Of a DNA stretch of 64,000 nt, positions 8,273 to 18,384 are shown piece after piece. The notes under the pieces were generated by a model, which was given only the letters and a program-made list of their open reading frames with translations, had not been told where the DNA came from and ran no database searches. The stretch is from Pycnococcus provasolii (lineage: Eukaryota; Chlorophyta; Pseudoscourfieldiophyceae; Pseudoscourfieldiales; Pycnococcaceae): assembly GCA_938743325.2 (NCBI GenBank), contig OW568862.1:1217501-1281500 (forward strand), in the 5' to 3' direction. Every line of letters starts with the position of its first letter. The first letter of the stretch is position 1. The translations under genes and the position numbers were made by a program.

Positions 8273-10459
8273 GGAAAGCACGCCGCTCAAGCGCAGCTCG
8301 GGACCGTTCACGTGCAAGCTTCCAATCATGCCGCGTCCTTCGGCGCGAGCCGACGCGATCAGGAGAATGGCGGCGTGAAAGGCACCTGCGTGGCCTCGGC
8401 AAGCCACCTCGCCAAGCCCATCAGCCGCGCTTTTCATCAGCTTATCGCCACCGTAGTGGCCAACGTCGGCGCCGCTGGCAGGCTCACCGAATAGCACGCT
8501 GAAGCTTGGCAAGCCGTGGTCACGCCGCGGAGGGCAAACAAGCACACGCGCTCCCGCGGGCAAGCGGCATGCCGGATAGCGCGGCAGAAGTGCGCTAAAT
8601 CGCAGCGGCGTAACGCGCGATGGAACCTTGCGCGCATCGAGGTAAAGTGGCCCGCCAACGCCAACGGCACCAGCCTCGTTCGCGAACGGTAGCGGTTTGC
8701 CGGTGGAGGGAGACAGGTCAAAGGTGTACCCCGGGTGCCGCAGCCAAGCGGCTAGAAGATGCAGCATGAGCGTTCCGTCGTCCGTCTGCTGTGACGACGC
8801 ATTGCCCACAGCCGCATCGCTGGCAGCGCCGGTGGTGCCAACGCCAACTCGGCTTCCGGGTGAAAACGATGCGCCTCGAGCGAGGCTTTCGCCAAGCGAC
8901 TCGCCGCCGCCATCCCAGACATACGCCGCGAGACATGTGCCCTTCGCGAGATCGCGTAGGCGGCGTAGCGTCCACTGCGGCGGGAGCGAGCCGGTCAATC
9001 CCTCGTCTGGCGGCCCGTCGCAGCTAGGTGCGCATGCGCCACTCAGAATGGCATAGAGGCATCTGTAGTCGTGGCATGCCGCAGCGAGGCGGCGCCATGC
9101 TTCGACGTCATTCCTCAGCGGCGGTTTCTGCTGCTGCTGCTGCTGCTGCGGTTGTGGTGCGCCGAACAGACCTCCTCCCGCGGCGCCTCCTCCAAAGAGA
9201 CCGCCACCGCCACCCCCAAAGAGACCACCACCGAAGAGCCCGCCAGTTCCCGCGCCTCCACCGCCAGCGCCACCACCGCTCGCGGCGAGCTGCTTGATCG
9301 TGCTTGCGCATTGTTCGTGCAGGTGCATGAGGATGTTGTCCACCTCCCACTCGCTCTTCAGCGAGGTGGACGCTCCGGCACCTCGAAGCGGCCAAGCCGC
9401 GGGGATGTGAGGAGTCTGCACCATCGCCCCGGGCGCCGACACAGCTGCGGGCAGCTGCTGGTCAACGGGTGTGCTCGGCGACGTGCGAAGCTCCGTGTAG
9501 AGTGGGTCTGACGTGATGCGTTCCGCGACCGCGTCCACCTTTTTCAGGAAAGCTGACAGGAGCGTTCCTGCGTACCACTCGCGAAGGTTATCCACCCAAG
9601 GCTCCGTGTCGCCGCCAGGTGGCGGGCATCCAAGCTTCTGCAGTGCGGCTATGACCGCCGCGACAGACCCGCCAGCTGCCATAGCGTCTGTCAGCGTCGC
9701 GTGCGGCGCTGCACGCCTGGCGGAGGGCTGGTACGTCTTTTCCGCTAGTGGGTTTTCTGGCACAGCGGGGCTCACGGCGTGAGCCGCCAGCGGCAACGCG
9801 GGAGCGGCTGTGCCCACTGCGGACGCGAGAGCGCGCGCGAAAGACCCCCACGTTGACGTTGCGGGCATGGCTGCCCACATACCAGGTGGCACGTCGGCAA
9901 CGGGAGGCGGCGGTGGCGGCGTGAATGGCAGCGCGCTGGGAACTGCTTGCGTTGGCGTGGAGGAGCTGTTGGAGGATGTGGCGGTGGAGGTGGAGTGCAC
10001 GTGTCCCGGTCGCAGTGGTGACAGCGTTTGGTATTTCGGTTTTTGCTCCTGTTGCTGTTGTGCTTGTTGCGCCTTTGATTTGTGTTGTTGTGCGTGTGTT
10101 GGTGGTGGTGTGGACGACGGTGCGTAGCACTGCAGGACGATTGCGGCAGCGAGTGCTCCGACGGCAACCATGGCTGCGTACGGCTTCGCCTTGCACGCGT
10201 CGATGGCTGCGTTGATGTGCGTCTGAAGGAAGGTTTGGAGGATGGCGGGGAGGTTGGTTGATGAAGCGGGAGAGAGCGTGAAGAGGGAGTATGTAGCGAT
10301 AACTAGCACGAGGAGTATGACGAATAACACTGCACCAAAAGAGGAAGACTGAGGCGGAGTATTCTGCAGTCGTGCTGTTCGCGCTTTTGACGACGGCGAT
10401 CGCGCGAACGGAATGCCGCCGTTGTGGTGGTTTCCTGGTGGTGGGCTCGTCGCCGCCAT
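8270..10459 (-). CDS. TMEM209-like nuclear-envelope protein with GLFG repeats
   Basis: 729-aa protein. Two N-terminal hydrophobic segments lie at about 42-64 and 92-112. The C-terminal domain (about 420-729) resembles the TMEM209 / 'cytochrome b561 N-terminal' family, whose animal member is a nuclear-envelope protein associated with nucleoporins. Features are the DGTLMLHLLAAWLRHP block and the ending FHAAILLIASARAEGRGMIG. Inserted at about 395-440 is a run of GLFGGG repeats followed by poly-Gln; GLFG is the hallmark of the FG nucleoporins that line the nuclear pore. The family assignment rests on remembered motif resemblance. The repeat and membrane segments are directly visible. The stop codon lies inside a dispersed repeat. 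A telomere-like tract lies just upstream of the start. Confidence 0.62.
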   Translation of the reverse strand: MAATSPPPGNHHNGGIPFARSPSSKARTARLQNTPPQSSSFGAVLFVILLVLVIATYSLFTLSPASSTNLPAILQTFLQTHINAAIDACKAKPYAAMVAVGALAAAIVLQCYAPSSTPPPTHAQQHKSKAQQAQQQQEQKPKYQTLSPLRPGHVHSTSTATSSNSSSTPTQAVPSALPFTPPPPPPVADVPPGMWAAMPATSTWGSFARALASAVGTAAPALPLAAHAVSPAVPENPLAEKTYQPSARRAAPHATLTDAMAAGGSVAAVIAALQKLGCPPPGGDTEPWVDNLREWYAGTLLSAFLKKVDAVAERITSDPLYTELRTSPSTPVDQQLPAAVSAPGAMVQTPHIPAAWPLRGAGASTSLKSEWEVDNILMHLHEQCASTIKQLAASGGGAGGGGAGTGGLFGGGLFGGGGGGLFGGGAAGGGLFGAPQPQQQQQQQKPPLRNDVEAWRRLAAACHDYRCLYAILSGACAPSCDGPPDEGLTGSLPPQWTLRRLRDLAKGTCLAAYVWDGGGESLGESLARGASFSPGSRVGVGTTGAASDAAVGNASSQQTDDGTLMLHLLAAWLRHPGYTFDLSPSTGKPLPFANEAGAVGVGGPLYLDARKVPSRVTPLRFSALLPRYPACRLPAGARVLVCPPRRDHGLPSFSVLFGEPASGADVGHYGGDKLMKSAADGLGEVACRGHAGAFHAAILLIASARAEGRGMIGSLHVNGPELRLSGVLS

Positions 10460-10525
10460 GGCTGCTCAGGTTTCGGTGTGCTGGGAGGAAAAAGGGCGCG
10501 CGAAGTCGAAAAGGGAACATTTCGA

Positions 10526-10550
10526 TTAGGGTTAGGGTTAGGGTTAGGGA
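10526..10550 (-). repeat. Interstitial telomere-like tract 2
   Basis: About four TTAGGG units on +, hence CCCTAA in the sense direction of the TMEM209-like gene, about 70 bp upstream of its start. Confidence 0.93.
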
Positions 10551-10629
10551 GAGTAGTGGATACTCGACATCAATTGTCAAAGGAATGGCGTCCTGTATGG
10601 CATACTCTTTATTTATGTGGTCGTAGTAG

Positions 10630-11099
10630 TTACTCCTTGCCCTTGTCGCCAAACAGAATTTCGTCGATCGCCTGGCCCTTCGGCGTATACCTACGTGTTT
10701 GAGTGGTTCGGTTCGTGTGTGTTTGGGGTAATGGGTATATGTCAGCACGGCGAGAGCGTGGTGATCGGTGCGTCGTCCGCGCGTTCTCAAGACGTACACA
10801 CGCCCCGCTTCCGCCGCGGCTGGACACGGGCGGTACACCTTGATGGGCCACCAGTCGACGAGCGCACCCATGCCACCCTTGATGCGCCCCTTTCCGTCGC
10901 AGAACTTGCGCAGCTCGGGCGAGCACCCCACCGCTTCACACTGCGTCGTCGGCGCGGATTCTCCCGAGTCGCCCGTTGACGCCGCCGCCGCGTCACTGTC
11001 GTTCGACGCTCGTGCTCGAACGTGGAGACGCGACGACGACCGCCGGTTAACGGCCGCGCGTAATCGCAGTCGCGGAGAGGAAGCAGGTGCAACTATCAT
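10630..11099 (-). CDS. Small conserved plastid-targeted protein, one intron
   Basis: About 120 aa. Exon 1 is 11099-10798 and exon 2 is 10690-10630. The 107-nt intron (10797-10691) has donor GTACGT and acceptor CGTAG. Splicing is in phase 2 and gives AGRVYTPKGQAIDEILFG across the junction. The N-terminal 30-40 residues are Arg/Ser-rich, like a chloroplast transit peptide. The mature part contains CSPELRKFCDGKGRIKGGM and WWPIKVYRPCPA, a compact Cys/Trp-rich signature I associate with small plastid proteins of green plants, although I cannot name its function. Met 11099 was chosen; an upstream Met at 11138 is in frame. Divergent from the CotH-like gene across a degenerate telomere-like tract. 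Confidence 0.7.
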
Positions 11100-11239
11100 C
11101 AGGTGAAACAGTTTGGTTTGGGCGTGAATGGAAAACAAAAGGACGACGACGACGATCGGAACAACTCTGATTCTACCCTACCGTAGACCGGGTAAGATTT
11201 CTGATGATATGATAGGCTGATAGAATTTCTACATGCTAC

Positions 11240-11350
11240 GAACCCGAACCCCGAACCCCGAACCCCGAACCCCGAACCCTAATTCTAACCCTAACCCTAA
11301 CCCTAACCCAGGTACCCAGTTCGGGGTTAGGGGTTAGGGGTTAAAACTTA
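11240..11350 (+). repeat. Interstitial telomere-like tract 3, degenerate
   Basis: Four to five ACCCCGA units grade into CCCTAA units (11285-11310), followed by GGGGTTAGGGGTTA on the same strand. The two halves are inverted relative to each other. It lies in the 5' region shared by the small plastid gene and the CotH-like gene (11100-11680), in which I see no other element. Confidence 0.9.
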
Positions 11351-11680
11351 GGGTCCTTTTTTTGTTCCTTCTTCTTTCCCAGTAAGAAGAACTTGGAATC
11401 CATTCCGGACGTTCCTTCTTTCGAGGTGACCCCCGAGACGGGTTTGTGACTTCCCAGACTCCTCCTCCCACGCACCTCTGGACCACAGGCGAGAAAAAAG
11501 CCCCCCGGAAGGTTCACATCCATTGGATGTGATGTCACAGTTGTACTCCACCTCCTTACCTAACACAGATCTGTCCGTTCCATTCTTCTTCAGCAGCAGC
11601 AGTCTTTCTTCACGTACGTGACGTTCGTGACGTTCGTGTTCTTCCCAATCGCGTTCACCACGTAGTCTTCCTTGATAAGG

Positions 11681-14494
11681 ATGAGGATGAACAACTGCAT
11701 GATGCTTCTCGTCGTCGCCTCTGGACATTTCGTAACGGTGGTGCTGCTGCTGCTACTTATAGCTTCCACGACGACCTTGGGGACACACATGATGATGAAT
11801 GGAGTCGGCGCAATTTCTCCTTCCAGCAACGACAATGTCAACAACAACAACAGTACGTCTACTACTATTGCTGCTGCTGCGCCAGCTGCGGCTCTTGCTA
11901 CGCCGGTTGTTGTGGTCAACAGCAAGGTGGTGGCGGCTTCTGGTGAAAAAGAAGAAGAAGAACCTGGCACCATCGTGGAAAAGCAAGGGAGGAGGATGCC
12001 AGCGCCGTCGTCGTACTCATCATATCCACCAGGATGGCCTGTCGATCCCAACACGGGAAAGCCGCAGGCACCAATACGCCGTGTCAGAGCTAGAGCAGCA
12101 ATGATGACGCAAGCGGCGGTGTCGCGGAATCTCGTCGTCGTCGACGATACCACACCAACAACACAACAAGAGCAAGACACAACAAACAACAACAACGACG
12201 ACGACGACGACGAGAAGAATAAGCCACCATTCTTCGCGAAACCTCTCATGTCTCGCGTTGAGACCACTCAGGCGACACGCACATTCAAGTCGAATCTACC
12301 ACTCCTCGTCATCAGAATTCCTGCGCCGTCTACGACGCGTGAAATAATGAGCAAAAATGGCGAAGAAGGCAGCGCCGAAGGAAGCAACACCACTACAGCT
12401 TTCGACTCCACGTTCCGTGAAGACATCCCTGACGAGCCTAAAACACTCGCCACGTTGTGGGCAAGCGATTGTGGCGTTCAAGGCGCGAAACCTTCGAAAT
12501 GGGAGAATGCCACATTGAACAACAAGCAGCTCACATGCTCGTTTTTTGACACGCCTTCGTATGACAAGTTCATGGGCATCGAGGTACGAGGTCGATCGAG
12601 CAGGCGATTTGGAAAAAAGCAGTACTCGATCGAACTCAGGAAGCAAATTCCTTCAACCTCCCCCTCCTCCGCGACGATGACGACGACACCACCGCCCGAG
12701 CATCAAACCCAGATTTCGCGTGGAGAGGCGCAAATGCTCAGCACAGAGCCTCCGACGACCACAATGTTCCTGAATGACACGAAAGGAAGGTTAGCAGGCA
12801 TGCCCAAGGGTGAGGACTTCGTCATCAATGGACCTTTCGTCGATCGATCGCTGATTCGAAATGCATTCGCGTATCGAATTGGACGTGCTATGTCCGATGC
12901 GGACGGAAAGTACTACGTTCCACGCAGTGAACCTGTGGAGCTGTTCTGGCTCAAAAGCAAAAGTGATGGCAGTCGCAGCAATGCCGCTTTCGATGTGAAC
13001 GACCCTGAGCAGTACGGCGGTGTTCACGTGGTGAAAGAGGCACTTCGAGTAGGCAAGAATCGCGTCGACGTGCGCAAATTTGACGCGGACGCAGCCAAAT
13101 TATCTGGCCATCTGCCGCCGTGGGGACCGAGCTATCTCTTCGAGGTTGCCGTCGAAGGCCTAGAACGCTGGTCCGCCTGCGATGGCGATTCCACGAATCA
13201 CGTCCAATGCACGCTCGCCTCAGGACGAGGTGGCCCAGTCGACTACGCGAGCACACTTCCCAATTGGTTTCACCTGTACAATCACGGAGGAGCGAACGCA
13301 AAACCACATCAGAATAGGATCGACCTATCGTCGTATGGTACGGATGCGAGTGTGCGCGCGGCAATGGAGCGGTATAATGCGAATGCAAGTCGGCCCCTTC
13401 CGAACGTCGAGACCGCTGCGCGCATCGGCATCGTCGAAAGCAGCAAGTCCATTCGCCGCGAAGGATCCAAGGCATCACGCAACGTCGGTGGATCTGTTCG
13501 AATAGCCTTAAGGCATCCGAAAATCGAGGAAGCCGATCCAACGGGGACAAACGACGACGTGAAAAATTGGCTTCGCGCACATCTCGCGTCGTTCGAGTCG
13601 ACGCTCTTCGGACCGTGCTCAATTCCATCGCCAGATCAGTGTCCGAGCGCCTACACAAACGCGAACCTCGCACGTCGCAGCAGCTACCGGCGGTATGTGC
13701 ACCATCGCACGTGGGTTGATTGGCTCCTGCTGCAGGAGCTCACGGGCAATGTGGATGCCTATACTAGCAGCGTCTACCTTCATAAACAGGAGGGCGATCC
13801 ACGCCTGCGCATGGGGCCTGCGTGGGACTTCAATCTGGCTTTTGGTCTGTCAACCGTGGACGGCCGTGGCGAGCCGGACAACGGACGCCGTTCATCGCCC
13901 GACGGACAGTGGTTGTACAACTACTTCCTCGAACGCTGTCCAGCCCTGCCCGGCGCGAGCGGTGGTGTATCCGAATGCACCACAAGTCAGCAGCGTGTCA
14001 GCCGGTGGTATGGACGTCTTCTCGAGGATCCCAAATTCCGATCTGCTGTTGCCGGTCGCTGGAAGTACTTGCGCCGTAGCGGACTGACAGATGCCGATGT
14101 GAACGCGCTCATCACAGATCTCAAGGAATCGCTCAGCGCGGGCGGTGCGACGAAACGTGAGCTGAGGCGATGGCCGTACAGTGATCGCACGAGTCTTGCG
14201 ACGTTCGGCGGTCGAGGTCTGATTGCCGATCCACCTGACACCCGCGAGACGCGCGCCGCAGGTGGTGAGTGGGAAGCGGAGGTGGAGCGCGTTCGATCGT
14301 GGGTGATGCGCAGACTTCGTTGGATGGACGAGCAGTTGCTCAAGTCGAATCCAAATTTGCCGGCAAGCGACGCGCTCAGCGAGCGAGGACGACAGATTTT
14401 GCCATCCCTTCTCCCAGGGCCGCCGCAATCATCACCGTCGTCGGCTCGACGTCAACAACGAACGACGCTTCCAGGCTTACCACCACTGTTCTAG
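11681..14494 (+). CDS. CotH-family (secretory atypical kinase-like) protein
   Basis: 937-aa protein with a hydrophobic N-terminus (LLVVASGHFVTVVLLLLLIA) that should act as signal peptide or anchor, so the protein is probably secretory. The start is the ATG at 11681; an in-frame TTG lies just upstream. Residues about 40-200 are low complexity (Asn, Asp and Thr runs). The CotH domain follows, with FMGIEVRGRSSRRFGKKQYS, a DRSLIRNAFAYRIGRAM block, a YGGVHVVKEALRVGKNRVD block, YRRYVHHRTWVDWLLLQEL, and the metal-site motif MGPAWDFNLAFG. CotH proteins are atypical protein kinases first known from Bacillus spore coats. A poorly conserved insert separates the N and C halves of the domain. Substrate unknown. 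Convergent with the lactonase gene. Confidence 0.83.
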   Translation: MRMNNCMMLLVVASGHFVTVVLLLLLIASTTTLGTHMMMNGVGAISPSSNDNVNNNNSTSTTIAAAAPAAALATPVVVVNSKVVAASGEKEEEEPGTIVEKQGRRMPAPSSYSSYPPGWPVDPNTGKPQAPIRRVRARAAMMTQAAVSRNLVVVDDTTPTTQQEQDTTNNNNDDDDDEKNKPPFFAKPLMSRVETTQATRTFKSNLPLLVIRIPAPSTTREIMSKNGEEGSAEGSNTTTAFDSTFREDIPDEPKTLATLWASDCGVQGAKPSKWENATLNNKQLTCSFFDTPSYDKFMGIEVRGRSSRRFGKKQYSIELRKQIPSTSPSSATMTTTPPPEHQTQISRGEAQMLSTEPPTTTMFLNDTKGRLAGMPKGEDFVINGPFVDRSLIRNAFAYRIGRAMSDADGKYYVPRSEPVELFWLKSKSDGSRSNAAFDVNDPEQYGGVHVVKEALRVGKNRVDVRKFDADAAKLSGHLPPWGPSYLFEVAVEGLERWSACDGDSTNHVQCTLASGRGGPVDYASTLPNWFHLYNHGGANAKPHQNRIDLSSYGTDASVRAAMERYNANASRPLPNVETAARIGIVESSKSIRREGSKASRNVGGSVRIALRHPKIEEADPTGTNDDVKNWLRAHLASFESTLFGPCSIPSPDQCPSAYTNANLARRSSYRRYVHHRTWVDWLLLQELTGNVDAYTSSVYLHKQEGDPRLRMGPAWDFNLAFGLSTVDGRGEPDNGRRSSPDGQWLYNYFLERCPALPGASGGVSECTTSQQRVSRWYGRLLEDPKFRSAVAGRWKYLRRSGLTDADVNALITDLKESLSAGGATKRELRRWPYSDRTSLATFGGRGLIADPPDTRETRAAGGEWEAEVERVRSWVMRRLRWMDEQLLKSNPNLPASDALSERGRQILPSLLPGPPQSSPSSARRQQRTTLPGLPPLF

Positions 14495-14580
14495 CCTAAG
14501 GTTGCTCATTCTTCTTCAGTAATAATGGCACTTGTTGTGAAAAAAAATTACGAATGCAAGTATAAAAATTAGTAGAGAAG

Positions 14581-16041
14581 TCACGCAAGCACACCCACGC
14601 AGTGCGGCGACTCCCAAACGGCGCCTGTCGGCGTTAGCGAGCCATCCACGGGATTGCGCTTGAAAATAGTCGCATTGCCTGGCTCTTTCCCAAGAGGAGC
14701 GAGGCGGTTCGGATCTGCATCATGCGCACCCCCCTCCCTCGCGCTTGGGTCGTCAGCGTACTGGTTCGTGACGACGAGCAGCGTGTCCGAGGCGAACGAT
14801 AGCGACCAGGCCACCCTTCCACCCGACGGTACCGTGGCCTGGGTCGTGGGAGATAGAGATCCATCCTCGCCGACGGCGAAACCGGCGACTGAGTCATGTC
14901 CACGTGTGCTGCAGTATAGGTGCTTGCCGTCGGGCGAAAGCGCGATGGCACCATTGTAGCTTGGTTGCGCGAAATGCTTGAACTGGAGTGCAGGATTTGA
15001 GTCGAGCCAAGCTTGCGGCACACACGAGTGCGGAGAGCCGACTGGTTCAAGCTCGCCTGTCTGTTCGTCGAACTTGTATGCCATCGCGGTGTGATCATTC
15101 TCCATCACACAGAAGAGCGTCTTGCCATCCTTGGAGAACAGAATGTTCTTCGGACCCGCACCGTGGTGCCGATTGGAATGCGGAGCGAGGTGCGCCTCCA
15201 GCGTGAAGTGCGGCTTGAACGTAGTGCCCTCGTCGATGGGAAGCTTGTACACCGTCAGCGAATTCGCGCCAAGGTCGCATCCAGCGAGCCACTTGCCGCT
15301 CGGGTGCAGCGCGTTGCCGTGCGGGTGGGCCTGGTCTTCCGGTGCACCATCAGGCCATCCAAGTGCCTTGGCCGCCTCGCTCTTTCCCACGCGGATAGCC
15401 TTTTCCGGCACGCCCGCGTGTTCCGCCCAGCAAACACTTGACGGGCCCACCACCTCTCTCTTCTCGAGGTCCACTGGCACGGCGGCGACGTAAGCGCCGA
15501 GGAACATGTTCACGTACATCGTCGTGTCCGCAAGTGAGACGTAGATGGGCCAGTCTCCCCACGGGCTCGGTATGGCATCCCGTCCCTCGACATTCACATG
15601 TAATGCCTTAGCCTCGCCTACCATCTCGCCGCCAGCTCCCAGCTCGTAGAGTACAACACCGTGCTTTCCCGCAATAACGCCGAGCTGTTTTCCGTCGTTC
15701 GATTTTGCGAGGACGAGCGGGAGGAGTGCGCCGTTCGGCATTTCCTTGCTCTCGTGTTCCTTGATTTGCGTTCCGTCTTCGGAGATGGCGAGGCGCGTGA
15801 CGACTGCGGGTCTCGGCCCTTCAGGAGCGTCGTCTGGGAACGGCGCGTTGAAGCAGCGCGATGTGACGTAGACGTCGTGCATATTGCCCTTAAGGTTAAC
15901 GGAGCTTGCTACGAATCGCTTCGTCGAAGGCAGCGACGCCGCCTTGAGGTTGATGAGGCGAGGCAAGATGCGGTGGCCACGAGCTGCGAAGAGCGTACAT
16001 CCAAGCGAGTTGCCCATGCCGAGTGCGCCCACGAGCGCCAT
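14581..16041 (-). CDS. Lactonase-type seven-bladed beta-propeller (6-phosphogluconolactonase-like)
   Basis: 486-aa protein of the YbhE/Pgl-type beta-propeller lactonase family, whose bacterial members hydrolyse 6-phosphogluconolactone. Repeating blades are visible, including HPHGNALHPSGKWLAGCDLG, GAGPKNILFSKDGKTLFCV, and YNGAIALSPDGKHLYCSTRG, each with the SPDGK-like turn of the family. The first about 50 residues may be an organellar targeting sequence. It is longer than bacterial members (about 330-370 aa) through that extension and inter-blade insertions. The exact lactone cannot be deduced. Divergent from the thylakoid-lumen gene, with a TTAGGG tract in between. Confidence 0.78.
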   Translation of the reverse strand: MALVGALGMGNSLGCTLFAARGHRILPRLINLKAASLPSTKRFVASSVNLKGNMHDVYVTSRCFNAPFPDDAPEGPRPAVVTRLAISEDGTQIKEHESKEMPNGALLPLVLAKSNDGKQLGVIAGKHGVVLYELGAGGEMVGEAKALHVNVEGRDAIPSPWGDWPIYVSLADTTMYVNMFLGAYVAAVPVDLEKREVVGPSSVCWAEHAGVPEKAIRVGKSEAAKALGWPDGAPEDQAHPHGNALHPSGKWLAGCDLGANSLTVYKLPIDEGTTFKPHFTLEAHLAPHSNRHHGAGPKNILFSKDGKTLFCVMENDHTAMAYKFDEQTGELEPVGSPHSCVPQAWLDSNPALQFKHFAQPSYNGAIALSPDGKHLYCSTRGHDSVAGFAVGEDGSLSPTTQATVPSGGRVAWSLSFASDTLLVVTNQYADDPSAREGGAHDADPNRLAPLGKEPGNATIFKRNPVDGSLTPTGAVWESPHCVGVLA

Positions 16042-16186
16042 AGACTAGACTGTTTCCCACTACCGGTACCAAAGGAAGGCGAAGAACTGGGTGGGTCCCA
16101 GAAGGCGAGAAGAGGGTCACGTGATGAGATACGTGATGGGAATTCCCGGGAAGGGGAGGAGTCGGAGGAATGGGAGGGCCTTGACG

Positions 16187-16209
16187 GTTAGGGTTAGGGT
16201 TAGGGTTAC
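16187..16209 (+). repeat. Interstitial telomere-like tract 4 (TTAGGG)n
   Basis: Three to four TTAGGG units in the 290-bp divergent region between the lactonase and lumen-protein genes. Confidence 0.92.
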
Positions 16210-16331
16210 CTTGGATTTGCACGCTCGGTATGCCCCTCTCCTCTCTCCACGTAGGGTACCTGATAGTTGGTATCTCGATCCGAGCTTCGATCCACTCTCG
16301 CCGTTGCGGTATCTGATATCATATTTGTGCT

Positions 16332-17147
16332 ATGTCGCGTTGTTTGGCGCATCAAAACCATAAACACAACCACGGTCAGTCCAGGAGACCTTCTCAACGT
16401 CGATCGTCCTTGGTGACGTGTCGTTTTCCTGCTTGCGGCTTACGCGCTGACGCTCCCTCGCGTGCGTTGGCAAGGTACACCGCGACGTGCGCGACAAATG
16501 GGAGGAGGAGCGACGACTCTGCCGCCACCGCAGATGCACCGATGCAGTGCGTGATGCCCGTGCTCGCGTCGGCGATGATCGCAATCTCGGTGTCGGCGAC
16601 GTCGCCAGCGTGGGCGTTGGAGAGTGACGCGGGTGACGACGCCGACGTGGTGGCGGCGGCGATCGCGAGGTGTCGCACACAAACATGTGTCGACCTTCTG
16701 AGCAGGCCGGCGAACGCCAAGAAGCTCACAAGAGGACAGAGGCTGGAGCAGTGGCGCGACCGGCGCAAGTCGTTCGCGCGAAGGGAGGCGCAGGACGTGA
16801 CGACGTTCTCCAAGGAACGCCAGTTCCAAATGAGATACGAACGAGCTTACGTCCTGAAGAGCTTGGCGGAGCAAGCGGCGGCGGAGGAGGGACGTGCGAC
16901 GGGCGTGAGCGAGGAGGAGATTAAGCGCCGCGTCGAGAGGGAAGGCCGCATCGCTTTTGAGCGAGAGGTTGCCGCCATCGATCGCGAGGAGGCTGCCTTC
17001 GCTCTGGAGGCTGAGAAGGAGAAAAACGCGAAAGGGAAAAAAAGCGCGGGAGTGGCAGACACGGCGCCGGATCCTGACGCCCCCGCCACACTGGACATGC
17101 CCGTCGTCGGTCTCGGCGAACCGCGCGGCGTGCTCCCAGGCTTTTGA
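16332..17147 (+). CDS. Probable thylakoid-lumen protein of unknown function
   Basis: 271 aa. The first about 60 residues are basic and Ser/Arg-rich (stroma-targeting). They are followed by a hydrophobic stretch (VMPVLASAMIAISVSATSPA) ending in an AxA-type site, SPAWA before LESDAGDD; together this is the bipartite signal expected of a thylakoid-lumen import substrate. The mature part carries a Cys pair (CRTQTC), a DLLSRPANAKKLTRGQRLEQW block and a long charged helical region rich in Glu, Arg and Lys (about 130-240), probably coiled-coil. No known family recognised. Confidence 0.72.
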   Translation: MSRCLAHQNHKHNHGQSRRPSQRRSSLVTCRFPACGLRADAPSRALARYTATCATNGRRSDDSAATADAPMQCVMPVLASAMIAISVSATSPAWALESDAGDDADVVAAAIARCRTQTCVDLLSRPANAKKLTRGQRLEQWRDRRKSFARREAQDVTTFSKERQFQMRYERAYVLKSLAEQAAAEEGRATGVSEEEIKRRVEREGRIAFEREVAAIDREEAAFALEAEKEKNAKGKKSAGVADTAPDPDAPATLDMPVVGLGEPRGVLPGF

Positions 17148-17274
17148 AAAGAGAAAGAGCGAAGGACTGTAAATTAAAAGCGCTCAATTTTTCGCGAACT
17201 TGCCGTTTTTACAGTAGTTAGCCAAATGCCGACGTCGACGAGGACATGACGCGCCACCAACTCTCTCCAAAACT

Positions 17275-17293
17275 TTAACCCTAACCCTAACCC
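17275..17293 (+). repeat. Interstitial telomere-like tract 5
   Basis: Three CCCTAA-type units about 85 bp upstream of the start of the selenoprotein gene. Confidence 0.85.
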
Positions 17294-17376
17294 CCGGGTT
17301 CGGGAAATCTCGGGGGCAAATCTGAAATCTTGGGGCAGTTTCTTTGCTGGCCTCACACTTTTGGAAAATAATAAAT

Positions 17377-18330
17377 ATGGCGTCCCTCCCCCTATCTTCC
17401 GCCGGAGTGATGGCGCTCTCACGCCTCCTCGGAGTCAGAAGCGTGCCTTCGCCTTCTTGCCTTACTTCTCGTCTGCCTGGCTCCTTCGCATTCCTCTCGT
17501 CGTCGTCCACTCCGTCGTCATCATCCCCGTCTTCTCCTCCTCCTCGCGTCATTCCCGTCGAGCTCATCAGCGATACCATGTGACCCAACGGATACATCGG
17601 CAAACGACACCTCGTCAACGCTATGCACGAGGTGATGCGCGAGCCGATGGATGCTTCAAGGCCTGCTGGGTTTGCCGTACTGCGTGTCCCGTTCTTCCTC
17701 GAGCCTGACTATCCCGAAGATTCGAGTTTCGAGGAGACGAATCTCAACAGACTGCAACGCAAGTGGGGAGGAAAGGCGGAATTTGAGGCGCAGAAAAATA
17801 GACACATGCTCAAGGAGCGTGGCCACGAGGTGGGCATTCCTCGGTTCGACAACAAGAGAACTGCAAGCAACACCATGGCGAGCCACAGGCTCGTTCAGTG
17901 GGTCACGAGGGAGTACGGCTCGGAGCTGGCTGAGAAACTTTACCAGGAATTGAACTACAACCACTTCGAGCTCGGGCAGAAGCTGAACGACGAGGAGTTT
18001 CTCGCGCGAGCAGCGGCATCTGTCGGTGTGAGCCGCGACGATGCGCTGCACGTAATTCGAAACGGAGTGGGAAGAGAGTACATACAAGCGGCACAAAAGC
18101 TTCTGCGTCGCATGGGTATTCACTCGATCCCTACGTTCATCGTCGACGGGAAGTATGTCTTAGGTGGCGCAGTGCCTGCCCGCGAGCTGGTCGAGCTCTT
18201 CCGTTCCATAGAGACGTCGCCAGACGAAGAGAGCGGCGGATTCGTCTTTGCCGAAGCTCTTGGCATACCCGCAGAGCGCTTGGCAGAATCACTGCCAATG
18301 CCTGACAGGGTGTACGAAGCGATCGCGTAG
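17377..18330 (+). CDS. DsbA/FrnE-like thioredoxin-fold selenoprotein (in-frame TGA decoded as Sec)
   Basis: Predicted thiol/selenol oxidoreductase of the DsbA-like FrnE group, 317 aa if TGA 17581-17583 is read as selenocysteine. The upstream 204 bp encode a Ser-rich targeting peptide and then VIPVELISDTM. The same frame continues after the TGA as PNGYIGKRHLVNAMHEV. In the family this place reads D-x-x-C-P-W-C-Y-x-G, so the TGA replaces the first catalytic Cys exactly and Gly replaces the second, giving U-P-N-G. Downstream, FFLEPDYPEDSSFEETNLNR, NTMASHRLVQWVTREYG and the cis-Pro loop IHSIPTFIVDGKYVLGGA are family-typical. A SECIS-like hairpin follows in the 3' UTR (18385-18448). Start 17377 is the first ATG in frame. 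A spurious stop in a pseudogene is the alternative, but the rest of the frame is intact. Confidence 0.85.
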
Positions 18331-18384
18331 GGAGGAGTCTCATCTTCCTCACAGTTCGTGCATCATACAAATTTGCGTGCTTGA

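Noticed and set aside
17344-17583. A separate 79-codon gene ending at the TGA
   Set aside because: It ends in the conserved VELISDTM start of the thioredoxin-fold domain, which continues after the TGA in the same frame.
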